Positions 54,601 through 63,010 of a stretch of DNA of 64,000 bases are shown in pieces. The stretch is from NCBI GenBank assembly GCA_017938145.1, contig JAGBCB010000014.1:1-64000 (forward strand). Direction: 5' to 3'. The translations under genes were made by a program, and so were the position numbers. Position 1 is the stretch's first letter, and every line of letters starts with the position of its first letter. The notes under the pieces are model-generated. The model searched no databases. It saw nothing but the letters and a program-made list of their open reading frames with translations, and was not told the DNA's origin. This stretch comes from Lachnospiraceae bacterium. Lineage in GTDB: Bacteria > Bacillota > Clostridia > Lachnospirales > Lachnospiraceae.

Positions 54601-57408
54601 GTAGCTATGCTTAAATGTGATGGACTTGAAGGTGTAGCTCAGGTCTTCTCTTACCTGCCAGGTTGCTGTGCCGTCATCATGAAAAGTCACGGCATCTTTC
54701 TTATCGCAGCACAGCACCAAGTCAACCTTACCGGAATAGTTCTGCGATGCTATGTTGAAATGATTACTGCCATTGAAGGTGATATTGCCCGCAGCGGTCA
54801 GCTCCAGCGGGAAGGGCATAGGATTATTTTCGGTCGTAAATTTTGCTCCAACCAGCAATCCGCCCTGTTCAATGGTCGTCACCTTCGGGAATTTGGCAGA
54901 GGACAAGGTCCAGGTACCGCTGAACATATCAGTGGGGATCGTCGTCAATTCGGGAAATTCTACGGATGTAAGTGCTGTATAGCCAAATGCCTGCGCTCCA
55001 ATTGTCTGCGCCTTGGGAGCTGAGACAGAAACCAGATTTTCACAAAAATAAAACGCCTGAGCACCAATTTCTGTCACATCGGGGAGATTGATAGATGCCA
55101 ATTGGGTAACGAGTTCCTGATCTACAATTTCTCCGGCTTCATCATATATGTCACCGGGGCCAAAAGCAACACCGTCCCAGTTGGTGGTACCGGGAATCGT
55201 AGTCACGCCCTTGAGGGTGAGGTGGATGCTGCCGTCGGCAACGCCCTCGGTGTCGCAGATGGCGCGGCGGATGGCGGTGATCATCCCGGCTTCTGCATCG
55301 ACAGGAAGCTCCACCGTAAAGGTTCTGCTGCCGGTTTCCAGAATTGCGGTTACTGCCTGATTCAGCGTTGCTGCATCGGCTGCATAGCAGGTGTTCGTGC
55401 CATCGGTGACGGTGGCAATCGAAGCATCCGCGCCGCACGCACTGCACTTGCCTGTGGTAACATCCAAGGTGTGCGGCACCTCGGCAACAGCAGCGCCGCA
55501 GGCACAGGTATAGCTGTGGGTGCCGTCGCCGTTGTCGGTGAAAATGGTACCTTCCGTAGGGGTGTGAATATTCGCATCCTTATCGCCGTAGCTTACGCCG
55601 CAGGCTTCACAGACTGCCGGATCCTGACAGGTAGCCGTGCCGCCGGTGTGCTCTGTAGCTTCGCCTATCGTCCAGTTGCAGACAGAGCAGACAGGGGTAT
55701 GGGTGGTTTCGGTGGTGATATAATCCAGTTTAACATCTTTGTGATCGCAGATGGCGCGGATGGTAATGTCGCCCTTATCGGTGATGCTGGTAGCATCATC
55801 AGCCACGGTGAGCATGGTATCCTTGTCTTCCACCTTGCCCCAATAGGTTGCAACTTCGGTAGCCAGCAATTCAGCCAATGTAGTACTTACAACGGTAATA
55901 CCGCCGGGGAAAGTGGCACCCTCAGTCTTAACCTCGTCCAAGGTAAGATTCAAAATACTGTCAGATACTCCTACATACAGATCAACCGTTCCGCCGGAAA
56001 TGGAGCCTCCGGTGATGGTGGCGCTTCCGCGTTCGTTATACACGCCATAGGCCGTGCTGGTGATGGTTCCGCCAGTGATTTTGACCGTTCCGCCATCGTG
56101 GACATACACACCGGTGTCATATGTCTTACCAGCGATGGCGCTGAAAGTACCACCGCTGATGGTAAGTTCAGCACTGTCGAAAACCTCCACGGCATTTTCA
56201 GCACTACTTGCTGTGATAGTGCCACCACTAATGGTAGCCGTACCACCGGAAACAACAATATCACCCGTATAGCTGCCGCCACTAATGGTAGCTGTGCCTC
56301 CGGTAATATTTATACCACCTGTATAGTTGCCGCCGGTGATGGTAAGCGTACTATCTTGAGACTCTACCCTCGACTTTACAGAACAAACGGTGCCGGTGAT
56401 ATTGGTGTTGCCACTGATGTTCGCAGTACCGCGATTATCCACACCGATAGAACCGCTTATGGTGCTGTCTGTAATAGTCAAAGTTCCTATGTTATCAATT
56501 GCAGATGCAGCCGAACTCGAATGGGTATTGAGAATCTGACTGTTAAATACATTCAGCGTGGTCTCATTGGTCATATCGATTGTAGCAACAACTGAATTGC
56601 TTTCCACAGTACTGCCGCTGACTGTCATGGAGGTACCCGACACCGTCTTAACCGATCCACTTACAGTGCAGCCGTCGATGTATGCCGATGCGCTGCGAGC
56701 TGTATATGCCCCAGGCTCTCCTAACATTAGAGCATAGTCAGTACCCGTTCCGTCCAGCTTACCGCCGCCGACACTATCGATAATCGTCAGCTTTGTGTTG
56801 TTGGTTGTGATCGCCACCATCGTTTCATAGTCATCAGCAAAATAAGCTGTACAGGACAGAGTATTGCCGTTCAGATCCAGCGTTGCGCTGTTGGTAATGT
56901 CCAAGCGTTCTCCAGTGGTGGTATCTTGCAGGAGGGTAATGGTGGCATTGCCGGACTCATTGGCTTTGGCGACTGCATCCTTGATGGAGGTATAATAGGT
57001 GGTTTCGCCGTTGATGGTAACGGATACCTTATCGCCCTCCGTATAAACCACAGCCGTATCGGTGCCAGTGCATTTGGCATAGTCAAAGCCGCAGACATCG
57101 CACCAGAAGTTCTGGGTCTCCACCCCGCAGGCTTCCGCACAGCTGCACACGGGATTCTCAGGAGCCACATACACCGCACAGGTGGTGGCGTGGATCGCCG
57201 GGTCATCGGTTCCGCAGGTGCATTCTGTTGTAGCAGACGCATCATTCGATGAAACACTCTCTACTATCAGTTCATCACTTATAATTGTATCCGTCCCTTC
57301 TGCCGATACCGTCAGGATATTCCCCGGCATTAGTCCTACCATTAAGGCTACGGTCAGCACGAAGCTTAGTATTCTCCTTCCGAGTTTGTTTGATTTTACT
57401 TTTTTCAC
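51616..57408 (-). CDS. Giant secreted beta-helix / leucine-rich (BspA-like) protein
   Basis: About 1,930 residues. Signal peptide (LSFVLTVALMVGLMPGNILTVSAEG), a Cys-rich module (CxC, CxxC pairs, about 60-115), a right-handed beta-helix (about 140-500, TISGGTATISGG-like), several HT..C..CG zinc-ribbon-like modules, BspA-type leucine-rich repeats in two blocks (about 740-880 and 1080-1370, TTIGYRAFSECKNLTSVTVPASV), an MBG-like domain (about 1430-1490) and a C-terminal region of about 350 residues. No wall anchor is seen. Translation should start at GTG 57408 behind AGGAGG; a TTG 18 bases earlier lies inside that site. The middle two-thirds is visibly richer in G+C than both ends. Likely an adhesin; first gene of the peptide locus transcript. 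Confidence 0.85.
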   Translation of the reverse strand: MKKVKSNKLGRRILSFVLTVALMVGLMPGNILTVSAEGTDTIISDELIVESVSSNDASATTECTCGTDDPAIHATTCAVYVAPENPVCSCAEACGVETQNFWCDVCGFDYAKCTGTDTAVVYTEGDKVSVTINGETTYYTSIKDAVAKANESGNATITLLQDTTTGERLDITNSATLDLNGNTLSCTAYFADDYETMVAITTNNTKLTIIDSVGGGKLDGTGTDYALMLGEPGAYTARSASAYIDGCTVSGSVKTVSGTSMTVSGSTVESNSVVATIDMTNETTLNVFNSQILNTHSSSAASAIDNIGTLTITDSTISGSIGVDNRGTANISGNTNITGTVCSVKSRVESQDSTLTITGGNYTGGINITGGTATISGGSYTGDIVVSGGTATISGGTITASSAENAVEVFDSAELTISGGTFSAIAGKTYDTGVYVHDGGTVKITGGTITSTAYGVYNERGSATITGGSISGGTVDLYVGVSDSILNLTLDEVKTEGATFPGGITVVSTTLAELLATEVATYWGKVEDKDTMLTVADDATSITDKGDITIRAICDHKDVKLDYITTETTHTPVCSVCNWTIGEATEHTGGTATCQDPAVCEACGVSYGDKDANIHTPTEGTIFTDNGDGTHSYTCACGAAVAEVPHTLDVTTGKCSACGADASIATVTDGTNTCYAADAATLNQAVTAILETGSRTFTVELPVDAEAGMITAIRRAICDTEGVADGSIHLTLKGVTTIPGTTNWDGVAFGPGDIYDEAGEIVDQELVTQLASINLPDVTEIGAQAFYFCENLVSVSAPKAQTIGAQAFGYTALTSVEFPELTTIPTDMFSGTWTLSSAKFPKVTTIEQGGLLVGAKFTTENNPMPFPLELTAAGNITFNGSNHFNIASQNYSGKVDLVLCCDKKDAVTFHDDGTATWQVREDLSYTFKSITFKHSYVDGKCEDCGEDCAHTGGTATCTTLAVCESCGASYGEVGGHSPNAAGYTVNADGTHSYTCSSCGNPFTESHTFTDGACTGCGVIGGYCGEEGNEQNVIWTYANGTLTISGTGAIADQRDNYDNRPWEEYVDQITTIVVNDGITSIGEAAFWRFQKLTTAKLPDSLTTISQQAFYGCTALKTVNFPANLKTIEGWAFLGCALESVTLPEGLTTIGYRAFSECKNLTSVTVPASVTTIDEGAFGYSPAKITVAEDNPNYSSDEHGVLFDKDKTTLIYCRPNIEVETYTIPSTVTEICKEAFYGCENLATITIPDGVQKIGSSAFGGCEALTTITIPAGVTTIEANTFYDCTALTAVTIPAGVTTIDMWAFSGCTALTTVTIPASVTSIAYNAFSNCSALTTVNVPCTWDGSLYTFDEGVTVNKVHNWVGGACTVCGVSCDHIDSAHTTATNNGNGTHSFTCTVCNSVAIQECTDEYSVVENKITKKCTACGEKGYIIITAEGGIYDGTTAYGATVEKTGIFENEEVIVNYYQGDTLIGTDAPVNAGTYTAKITYEEEVTVYDEFEITKANTVITWNDQTLASTGEEAELTAPTLTFIGNDNPEVVLAYSYKVQGDAEYTAGLPSDCGIYDVKVNVSETDNYNAVEDTIILTITCTPNADDGDCTTAITCSVCGKVTTEAGHVDANSDGKCDVCGLFTDGIGANLAGYTISLNGNIGVNFYMELDTEVVGDTGAYMLFTLPNGDTEQVAIADATQNTTLVEGKTYYIFSCEVASYEMAQSIKAQMFDGNGNGGKEYSYTVRDYAEYIINNTASYSTDDVAFAKALLNYGACSQTYFEVETGNLANKNLDEADQTVTTLIASDLETYKVSATSNELGTFAGYSLTLKSETTLKAYFKPAEGVDVSNLTFTANGQTVTPTKSGDYYVLSLENIKAWDLDTSYAFKVSNGSVELEFSCSALSYGYSVLNKGNSTYPDTLIQLISALRVYQQKSEVYVSGNN

Positions 57409-57456
57409 TTTTATTCCTCCTATCAAAAAATCCTATGTATATCTATCCATTATCTA

Positions 57457-57485
57457 TATAAATGGTGAAAACCATAATTTGTAAA
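57457..57485 (-). promoter_or_regulatory. Candidate promoter and operator of the peptide-locus operon
   Basis: On the minus strand TTTACA, 17 bases, TTTATA. Inside the spacer is the inverted repeat ATGGT-GAAA-ACCAT (57462-57475), a possible site for the TetR-type regulator encoded just upstream. Both boxes are imperfect. Confidence 0.35.
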
Positions 57486-57504
57486 TTATTTCTCTTTTAC
57501 TCTT

Positions 57505-58191
57505 CTATCGTTTTCCATAGTTTTCTTTCATTTTTTCTTCCACAAAGCTGTAGAACTCCTCAAACACATGATTCCCGCTACTCCGATAATCCATTGCCAT
57601 GACTTCTTTTAAGACACTTTGCCGAATATCTTTCGGCACTTCATATACTTTCATGATTGCATCCAAACTGCTTGTGACTCTCTGTTCCAATGTAAGCTTT
57701 TGTGCATTCTCTGTCATAAACATGGCACATTCAATACCGGAGGCTACATTCTCTGCCTGTATATACTCTGTCTCACTCCACTCCTTACAAAACTCCGCAA
57801 AGGTTCTTTTTGACCTTTCAGTATCATTTGCACGGATAACGGCAAGAGGTAATGGCTGTGTATATGAAGCGATTAGCAAATCCTTAATATTCGGATTCTC
57901 CTCACAAACAGAAGCAAACATTGCCAGTTCAAACAGATATTCAATCAATAGAGAATATTTCTTATCTGCTTTTTTGGCATCTGCTTGTGCCTGAAATGCA
58001 CACAACTCTTTCATCATTTCTGCAAGGATATGTTCCTTTGTTGGAAACCAGAACGTCAGGTTTCCGGTGCTTATCTGCAATGTATTTGCTATGGTGGTAA
58101 CATAGGCATTCGTATAGCCTTTTTCCAAGAAAAGTTTGGTTGCACACTGTAATATTGCATACTTTGTGCCCTGTGATTTTATTTGAGCCAT
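57505..58191 (-). CDS. TetR/AcrR-family transcriptional regulator
   Basis: A 228-residue regulator. The N-terminal helix-turn-helix is clear (AILQCATKLFLEKGYTNAYVTTIANTL, then STGNLTFWFPTKEHIL, close to the TetR consensus G.lY.hF..Ke.l but with TFWFPT). The C-terminal 170 residues are the ligand-binding helices, without a recognisable ligand. ATG 58191 (MAQIKS) is preferred because GGGGAG lies 6 bases ahead. It is 96 bases upstream of the giant protein gene on the same strand and may control that operon. Confidence 0.9.
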   Translation of the reverse strand: MAQIKSQGTKYAILQCATKLFLEKGYTNAYVTTIANTLQISTGNLTFWFPTKEHILAEMMKELCAFQAQADAKKADKKYSLLIEYLFELAMFASVCEENPNIKDLLIASYTQPLPLAVIRANDTERSKRTFAEFCKEWSETEYIQAENVASGIECAMFMTENAQKLTLEQRVTSSLDAIMKVYEVPKDIRQSVLKEVMAMDYRSSGNHVFEEFYSFVEEKMKENYGKR

Positions 58192-58235
58192 CTTCATCTC
58201 CCCTTAGTACAAATCTGCATTTTAGCATCGTTCCT

Positions 58236-58264
58236 AGTATAGTATTTTACTGCGATAAAGTCAA
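58236..58264 (-). promoter_or_regulatory. Promoter of the TetR-type gene
   Basis: TTGACT, 17 bases, TATACT on the minus strand, 45 bases ahead of the start codon. Near consensus. Confidence 0.7.
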
Positions 58265-58386
58265 TAGGATTATTGCTAATTAGGACAAAAGGCAGGCCAT
58301 AAATTATAATTTTATAGACTTTTTTCTGCTTTTGGTATAAAATTACACTCAAATAGATTCTGCTTAAATATCGCTAGGAGGAAACC

Positions 58387-59136
58387 ATGAACCTGATTTT
58401 TATCCGCCACGGAGACCCGGACTACAGCATCGACTCCCTCACCGAAAAGGGCTGGCGGGAAGCCGAGCTTCTTTCTGCCCGCACCACCAAATGGGACGTG
58501 AAAGAATTTTACTGCTCCCCGCTTGGCCGTGCTAAGGACACCGCGTCCCTTACGTTAAATAAACTGGGCCGTACCGCCACCATCCACGAATGGTTAAAGG
58601 AATTTTATGTAGATGTGAAAGACCCGGAAACCGGCAACAACCGCATTCCGTGGGACTTCATGCCAAATTACTGGACCAATGTTCCGGAGCTTTACCATAA
58701 GGATACCTGGCTGAATGCTCCTGTCATGCAAACCGGTGATGTATCAATAAAATTTGAAGAAGTAAAGCAAGGCATTGACGCTGTTTTAGCAGAGCATGGC
58801 TATGAACGCACCGGAAACTACTATAAGGTTGTAAACGGAAATTCCGATACCTTGGTTTTCTTCTGCCACTTAGGGGTACAGTTTGTAATTCTCTCCCACT
58901 TGCTTGGAATTCCGGCACCGCTTCTTTGGCAAGGTGCTTTTGTGGCACCGACCTCCGTTACCGTACTTACCACCGAAGAACGTGTACCGGGCGATGCTTA
59001 TTTCCGTCTGCGCACCTTAGGCGATTGTGCACATTTATATGTTGGCGGGGAACCTTACTCCAGATCCGGATTTTTTAGAGAACAATGCTTTGATAAAATT
59101 GACAGAGAAAATCCGCCGGAAATAAAGAGTTTTTAA
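58387..59136 (+). CDS. Histidine phosphatase family protein
   Basis: A 249-residue member of the phosphoglycerate mutase/histidine phosphatase superfamily. The catalytic RHG is at residues 7-9 (LIFIRHGDPDY), YCSPLGRAKDTA supplies the second Arg motif, the late FFCHLGVQFVIL holds the second His. It is probably a small-molecule phosphatase; whether it acts as a mutase cannot be told. AGGAGG precedes the ATG; a TGG-TATAAA box at about 58335 may be its promoter. It ends in a strong bidirectional terminator. Confidence 0.9.
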   Translation: MNLIFIRHGDPDYSIDSLTEKGWREAELLSARTTKWDVKEFYCSPLGRAKDTASLTLNKLGRTATIHEWLKEFYVDVKDPETGNNRIPWDFMPNYWTNVPELYHKDTWLNAPVMQTGDVSIKFEEVKQGIDAVLAEHGYERTGNYYKVVNGNSDTLVFFCHLGVQFVILSHLLGIPAPLLWQGAFVAPTSVTVLTTEERVPGDAYFRLRTLGDCAHLYVGGEPYSRSGFFREQCFDKIDRENPPEIKSF

Positions 59137-59137
59137 T

Positions 59138-59174
59138 AAACATATCAGGGCGGCAAATGCCGCCCTGATATGTT
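59138..59174. terminator. Perfect bidirectional terminator
   Basis: AAACATATCAGGGCGGC with GCCGCCCTGATATGTT, four-base loop. It serves both the histidine phosphatase gene and the convergent Rpn-type gene, whose stop codon it overlaps by two bases. Confidence 0.8.
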
Positions 59175-60186
59175 ATAAATTATACTGTAAATAATACTTT
59201 TTTCTTAGTTCAGCATCAGAAGCCACTTTTTGTACCTCATCAAATTGGCGGTTCTTACATAAAATGCTGATTAAACTGCCAAGGCGTTCTTCTCCTTCTT
59301 CTCGCCCTTCTTCTCGCCCTTCTTCTCGCCCTTTTTTCAGTCCTGCCGCCCTGCCTTCTTCTAATCCTCTTTTTTCTGCATCTTCTCTAACCATTTCCCA
59401 AAATTCTTCAAGGCCTTTACACACGTTACCAACTCCCTTCTCTAAGTCCCTCTCGATTTCCAGTTTTGCATCTAAACAAATGTTTAGCAAGTCAATTGCC
59501 TCGCTACTTAAATTTTCCCATCTTGTTCTTTTTGTTTCAAAAGCATTACTAAACTTTTTACCGTTTGCCGCTGAATTAATGAACTCCAGCAACGGTCCCA
59601 TTTCTGTCTTAAACTTATCAAAATCTTCGATTTCATTCGGAATAATTAAATTCAACTTATAGTCAGAGACATACTTTAAAATTACCTCATCGCTGACATC
59701 CAACATTTCATGCAGGCTTCTTGCTCCGTCCCAACTGCCCGCATTCCAATAAATGGTTAGTGTAATAACCGGAACCAACTTGTCATCTTTGGCAAAGCCG
59801 GACAAAAATTCTGCCTTTCTCAAATCTTTATCCTTTCGATGTTGTTTTGCTATTTTCTCCACCTGGGATGAATAATTAAGCGCATCATAGAGCATATTAC
59901 GGACTACCATGGCGTAGTGAGTGTCGTTTTGGTTTTCAATACCAATAATCAGATAGGTAACACCGTCTGCTGTTTTGACACAGCAGCCTTTTAATATATC
60001 GCGGATTTTTTCCACTGTTTCTGCACTTTCAAGTCCCTTTGGAAGTGCCAGCTCCGTAACATCCTTCTCTGCCAGATTCTCCGGCTTAATTACCTGCTGT
60101 CCGTCAAACAAATAATAATTGCAGATGTCAGCAAAACGCGCGTTATCCTGCATATAATGCTTGGTCACAATATTTTGTTTCCCCAT
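59173..60186 (-). CDS. Rpn-type PD-(D/E)XK nuclease / transposase-like protein
   Basis: A 337-residue protein of the recombination-promoting nuclease (transposase_31-like) group. The N-terminal FADICNYYLFDGQQVIKPENL and LIIGIENQNDTHYAM (the E.Q of the nuclease core) are typical, as is VPVITLTIYWNAGSWDGARSLHEML. The C-terminus holds GREEGREEGREEGEE made by a 12-bp tandem repeat, then a short coiled coil. Such genes are often multicopy, and their repeat numbers vary. They promote RecA-independent recombination in E. coli Rpn; role here unknown. AGGAGG precedes the ATG. No terminal inverted repeats seen. Confidence 0.85.
   Translation of the reverse strand: MGKQNIVTKHYMQDNARFADICNYYLFDGQQVIKPENLAEKDVTELALPKGLESAETVEKIRDILKGCCVKTADGVTYLIIGIENQNDTHYAMVVRNMLYDALNYSSQVEKIAKQHRKDKDLRKAEFLSGFAKDDKLVPVITLTIYWNAGSWDGARSLHEMLDVSDEVILKYVSDYKLNLIIPNEIEDFDKFKTEMGPLLEFINSAANGKKFSNAFETKRTRWENLSSEAIDLLNICLDAKLEIERDLEKGVGNVCKGLEEFWEMVREDAEKRGLEEGRAAGLKKGREEGREEGREEGEERLGSLISILCKNRQFDEVQKVASDAELRKKYYLQYNL
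59295..59335 (-). repeat. 12-bp tandem repeat in the Rpn-type gene
   Basis: CTTCTTCTCGCC repeated about three and a half times (encoding GREE units). Copy changes stay in frame and alter the length of a charged helix. Confidence 0.8.
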
Positions 60187-60426
60187 TCCAATCCTCCTCT
60201 ATTATTGTTTGCAGGAGGCACGAAAACCCCTGCTTTTTCTTGGAATAAAAGCATGAATTTTCAGAATGATCATATCAAAAGATTTTTAGAATGGTGGCCA
60301 CCGATTGCTATGGAAATTATGCTTTGTGCAGAGTATAACACGCACTCACAAATAAAGCAACTTTTTGAAAAAATTTTCGGCATAATGCACAAAAATCGGA
60401 GCAAAAAAAGCCGAAAGAGCGGGGTC
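60187..60426. other. Intergenic region upstream of the Rpn-type gene
   Basis: About 240 bases with A+T-rich sequence. I find no convincing gene: a plus-strand frame crosses it but lacks a ribosome binding site and runs through the xylB terminator. A GGTGGCCACC palindrome is at 60293-60302. The Rpn promoter must lie here but I see no good box. Confidence 0.5.
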
Positions 60427-60482
60427 AAAAAAAAGACAGGCAGGAACCTCCAAGAAAAACCGGACGATTCTTACCTGTCTTT
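60427..60482 (-). terminator. Terminator of xylB
   Basis: AAAGACAGG (60432-60440) pairs with CCTGTCTTT (60474-60482); on the minus strand it ends in a run of eight T. Confidence 0.75.
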
Positions 60483-60489
60483 ATTTTAC

Positions 60490-61965
60490 TTATACATTAG
60501 CTACATCATCAAAAACATCCTTAAGTGCAGGATATAACTTCTTAAATACCTGATACTTCTTCTCGTACTTTGCAACCAGTTCTGCGTCAGGCTCGGTAAC
60601 ATCAACCACACGGATTAACTTGTCGCCTGCTTCTTCTACGTTTGCAAAGGCGCCGCAGCCAACTGCTGCAAGGATTGCACCGCCGTAACCAGGGCCTTCC
60701 TCACTGTTGATGATTTCTACACTAACGTTCATGATGTTAGCAATCATCTTTCTCCAAAGCGGGCTCTTAGCACCGCCGCCGGTTGCACGGACGCGGTCGA
60801 TCTTTACGCCAAGACTTCTTGCAATTTCTACGGAATCACGGAGTGCAAAGGTAACACCCTCAAGCACTGCCTGAGTCATGTCGGCACGGGTAGTATCCAT
60901 GGTCATACCGGTGAAGGTACCTCTTGCATTTGGATTGTTGTGAGGTGTACGCTCACCCATTAAGTATGGCAGGTAGTATACGTGGTTTTCGCCAAGTGTG
61001 GTAATCCGCTTCTGTTCTTCTGCGTATTCCTTTGTGCCGATGATTTCGTCCATCCACCACTTGTTGGAGGAAGCTGCGGAAAGCATACAGCCCATTAAGT
61101 GATACTTGCCGTTTGCATGGGCAAACATATGTAATGCGTTAGCATCGTCCACTGCAAACTTGTCGCAGGAAACGAATACGGTACCGGAAGTACCGAGGGA
61201 AACGATGCACATACCGTCCTTTGTGGTACCTGTACCAACGGCACCAGCAGCGTTGTCGCCGGCACCTGCAATAATCTTAACATCCTTAGACAAACCGAGG
61301 CGTTCAGCCACGTCTGCCTTGATAGTTCCAACTACGTCGTAGCTTTCGAAAATCTTAGCAAGCTGTTCTTCCTTAACATCGCAGATTTCCATCATTTCCT
61401 TGGACCAGCACTTATTCTCAACATCCATAAGAAGCATACCGGAAGCATCGGAAACATCGGTGCAGTGTACGCCGGATAAAAGATATGCAAGGTAATCCTT
61501 TGGAAGCATAATCTTTGCAATCTTTGCGAAGTTTTCAGGCTCATTCTTCTTTACCCAGAGAATCTTAGGTGCTGTGAAGCCGGTAAGAGCCATATTTGCT
61601 GTATATGCGGAAATCTTTTCTCTGCCGATGGTCTTGTTTAAGTAGTCGCACTCTTCCTGAGTACGTCCGTCATTCCAAAGAATAGCAGGACGGATTACGT
61701 TGTCGTTTTCATCTAAGATAACGAGACCGTGCATCTGACCGCCGAAGCTGATGCCTGCGATTTCCTTTAAATCAATCTTGCTGCCAAGTGCCTTAATGGA
61801 AGCCTCCATCTGAGCCACCCAGTCGGATGGATTCTGCTCAGACCAGCCCGGCTTTGGAAAGCTTAAACCGTACTCGCCGCCTGCACTTGCCTTAATTTCA
61901 CCGTTTTCATCCATAACAACCAGCTTGATGGACGATGTTCCTAAATCGATACCCAAAAATAACAT
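60490..61965 (-). CDS. xylB: Xylulokinase
   Basis: A 491-residue FGGY-family kinase, phosphorylating D-xylulose to xylulose 5-phosphate for the pentose phosphate pathway. The N-terminal GIDLGTSSIKLVV phosphate loop, GISFGGQMHGLV (with the catalytic-site QMHG), RPAILWNDGRT, GAGDNAAGAVG and RATGGGAKSPLWRKM are all diagnostic of XylB. Full length. AAGGAGG precedes the ATG. It is monocistronic, without xylA nearby, and fits with the GH43 enzyme as part of xylan or arabinoxylan use. Confidence 0.95.
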   Translation of the reverse strand: MLFLGIDLGTSSIKLVVMDENGEIKASAGGEYGLSFPKPGWSEQNPSDWVAQMEASIKALGSKIDLKEIAGISFGGQMHGLVILDENDNVIRPAILWNDGRTQEECDYLNKTIGREKISAYTANMALTGFTAPKILWVKKNEPENFAKIAKIMLPKDYLAYLLSGVHCTDVSDASGMLLMDVENKCWSKEMMEICDVKEEQLAKIFESYDVVGTIKADVAERLGLSKDVKIIAGAGDNAAGAVGTGTTKDGMCIVSLGTSGTVFVSCDKFAVDDANALHMFAHANGKYHLMGCMLSAASSNKWWMDEIIGTKEYAEEQKRITTLGENHVYYLPYLMGERTPHNNPNARGTFTGMTMDTTRADMTQAVLEGVTFALRDSVEIARSLGVKIDRVRATGGGAKSPLWRKMIANIMNVSVEIINSEEGPGYGGAILAAVGCGAFANVEEAGDKLIRVVDVTEPDAELVAKYEKKYQVFKKLYPALKDVFDDVANV

Positions 61966-62017
61966 TGTATAATCCTCCTTAGAAGTTTTGGCCTTTCAGC
62001 CCTATTTTCCTATTATC

Positions 62018-62046
62018 ATAATAAAATATCCTGTCCTCTTATTCAA
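62018..62046 (-). promoter_or_regulatory. Promoter of xylB
   Basis: TTGAAT, 17 bases, TATTAT on the minus strand, about 52 bases ahead of the start codon. Confidence 0.6.
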
Positions 62047-62083
62047 GTCAGATATTGCTTTTCCTAACTCAGTTTTTAGCACG

Positions 62084-62986
62084 CTACATCATAATGGACA
62101 AAAGTTCCTTTCGCAACGCCAAAATCTGCGCCACATGATAATTGGTGATAGTGTCCTTGTCGGTCCACTCTGAAAGCTCCGGCTGCTCTGCGATATTGGC
62201 ACCGCCCTTTCTTAATTCTGCCAGATTTTCATCGTTTAACTGCCCCGGCACCTCCATGGCGCAAAGCACCTCCAAGTGGGATACCAGTCTTCTTGCCCTG
62301 CCCTCGCACATGCGGAACAGCTTTAGCTTTTCCTTTTGTCTTGCCTTATGAAACGGAAGCACCTGGTTTGCAAAAATGCTGAGCTGATAAGCGATATCTG
62401 CCAGCTTCTTTTCCATGATATCCGCATCCGGCAAGGAATTATCACCGTCGAAAATGTCCTCTAAAAATAAAATCAGTTCCGCGTCCAGATTCTGCACCGC
62501 CTGCCTGAATTTCTTACTGTTATCGTAAGGGAACACCAACACATTGATAAGCATACCAACCGCCAGACCGATGGCACTGTCCCAGATTCTTCCCAGGGCA
62601 TACAGCACCGGATGCACATCCGATGTGGTACAAATCATGACCACGATAAAACACGCTAAGGACGGTGAATACGGGAGTTTTAACATATTGTAAAATACAA
62701 TAACAATAAGAATGCCGATACCTGCCGCTACAATATCCGGAATCGGCAGAGTGTGGAGCAGTACTGCTGCCAAGGCTCCCACTACAATGCCGATGAACTG
62801 GGAAAGCACCGCTTCCACCGATTCTTTAAAGGTAGGGCGCACCGCCTCCATGGCACCCATCATAGCAAAAATAAGCCTGGAAGACGTAGTACCGAAATAC
62901 TCTGCTGCCAGCATGGCAATGACTACTGCTGCCACGGTTTTTATGGTACGGCGGCCGATATGAATTTTTTCTAAGGTGAGTTTCAT
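62084..62986 (-). CDS. Aromatic acid exporter family (ArAE/FUSC-like) membrane protein
   Basis: A 300-residue protein with an N-terminal domain of about four to six helices (about 15-150; VAAVVIAMLAAEYFG, MMGAMEAVRPTFKES, ALGRIWDSAIGLAVGMLINVLVFPY) and a cytoplasmic helical C-terminal half. This matches the Gram-positive half-size members of the ArAE/FUSC family. A role in export of aromatic or other weak acids is inferred from the family. It lies 24 bases after the XRE regulator gene on the same strand, so the two form an operon. Confidence 0.88.
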   Translation of the reverse strand: MKLTLEKIHIGRRTIKTVAAVVIAMLAAEYFGTTSSRLIFAMMGAMEAVRPTFKESVEAVLSQFIGIVVGALAAVLLHTLPIPDIVAAGIGILIVIVFYNMLKLPYSPSLACFIVVMICTTSDVHPVLYALGRIWDSAIGLAVGMLINVLVFPYDNSKKFRQAVQNLDAELILFLEDIFDGDNSLPDADIMEKKLADIAYQLSIFANQVLPFHKARQKEKLKLFRMCEGRARRLVSHLEVLCAMEVPGQLNDENLAELRKGGANIAEQPELSEWTDKDTITNYHVAQILALRKELLSIMM

Positions 62987-63010
62987 GGAGGATGCCCCTT
63001 TCTCAGTGAT

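Noticed and set aside
53014..56595. Several plus-strand open frames of 300-500 codons opposite the giant surface protein
   Set aside because: Antisense frames produced by G+C-rich, repeat-rich coding sequence; no ribosome binding sites and no recognisable domains.
59173..60186. Active insertion sequence
   Set aside because: The gene is transposase-like, but I find no terminal inverted repeats or target duplication around it; the Rpn type is a nuclease gene.
60157..60537. Plus-strand 126-codon frame upstream of the Rpn-type gene
   Set aside because: No ribosome binding site, overlaps the start of one gene and the end of another, and crosses the xylB terminator.
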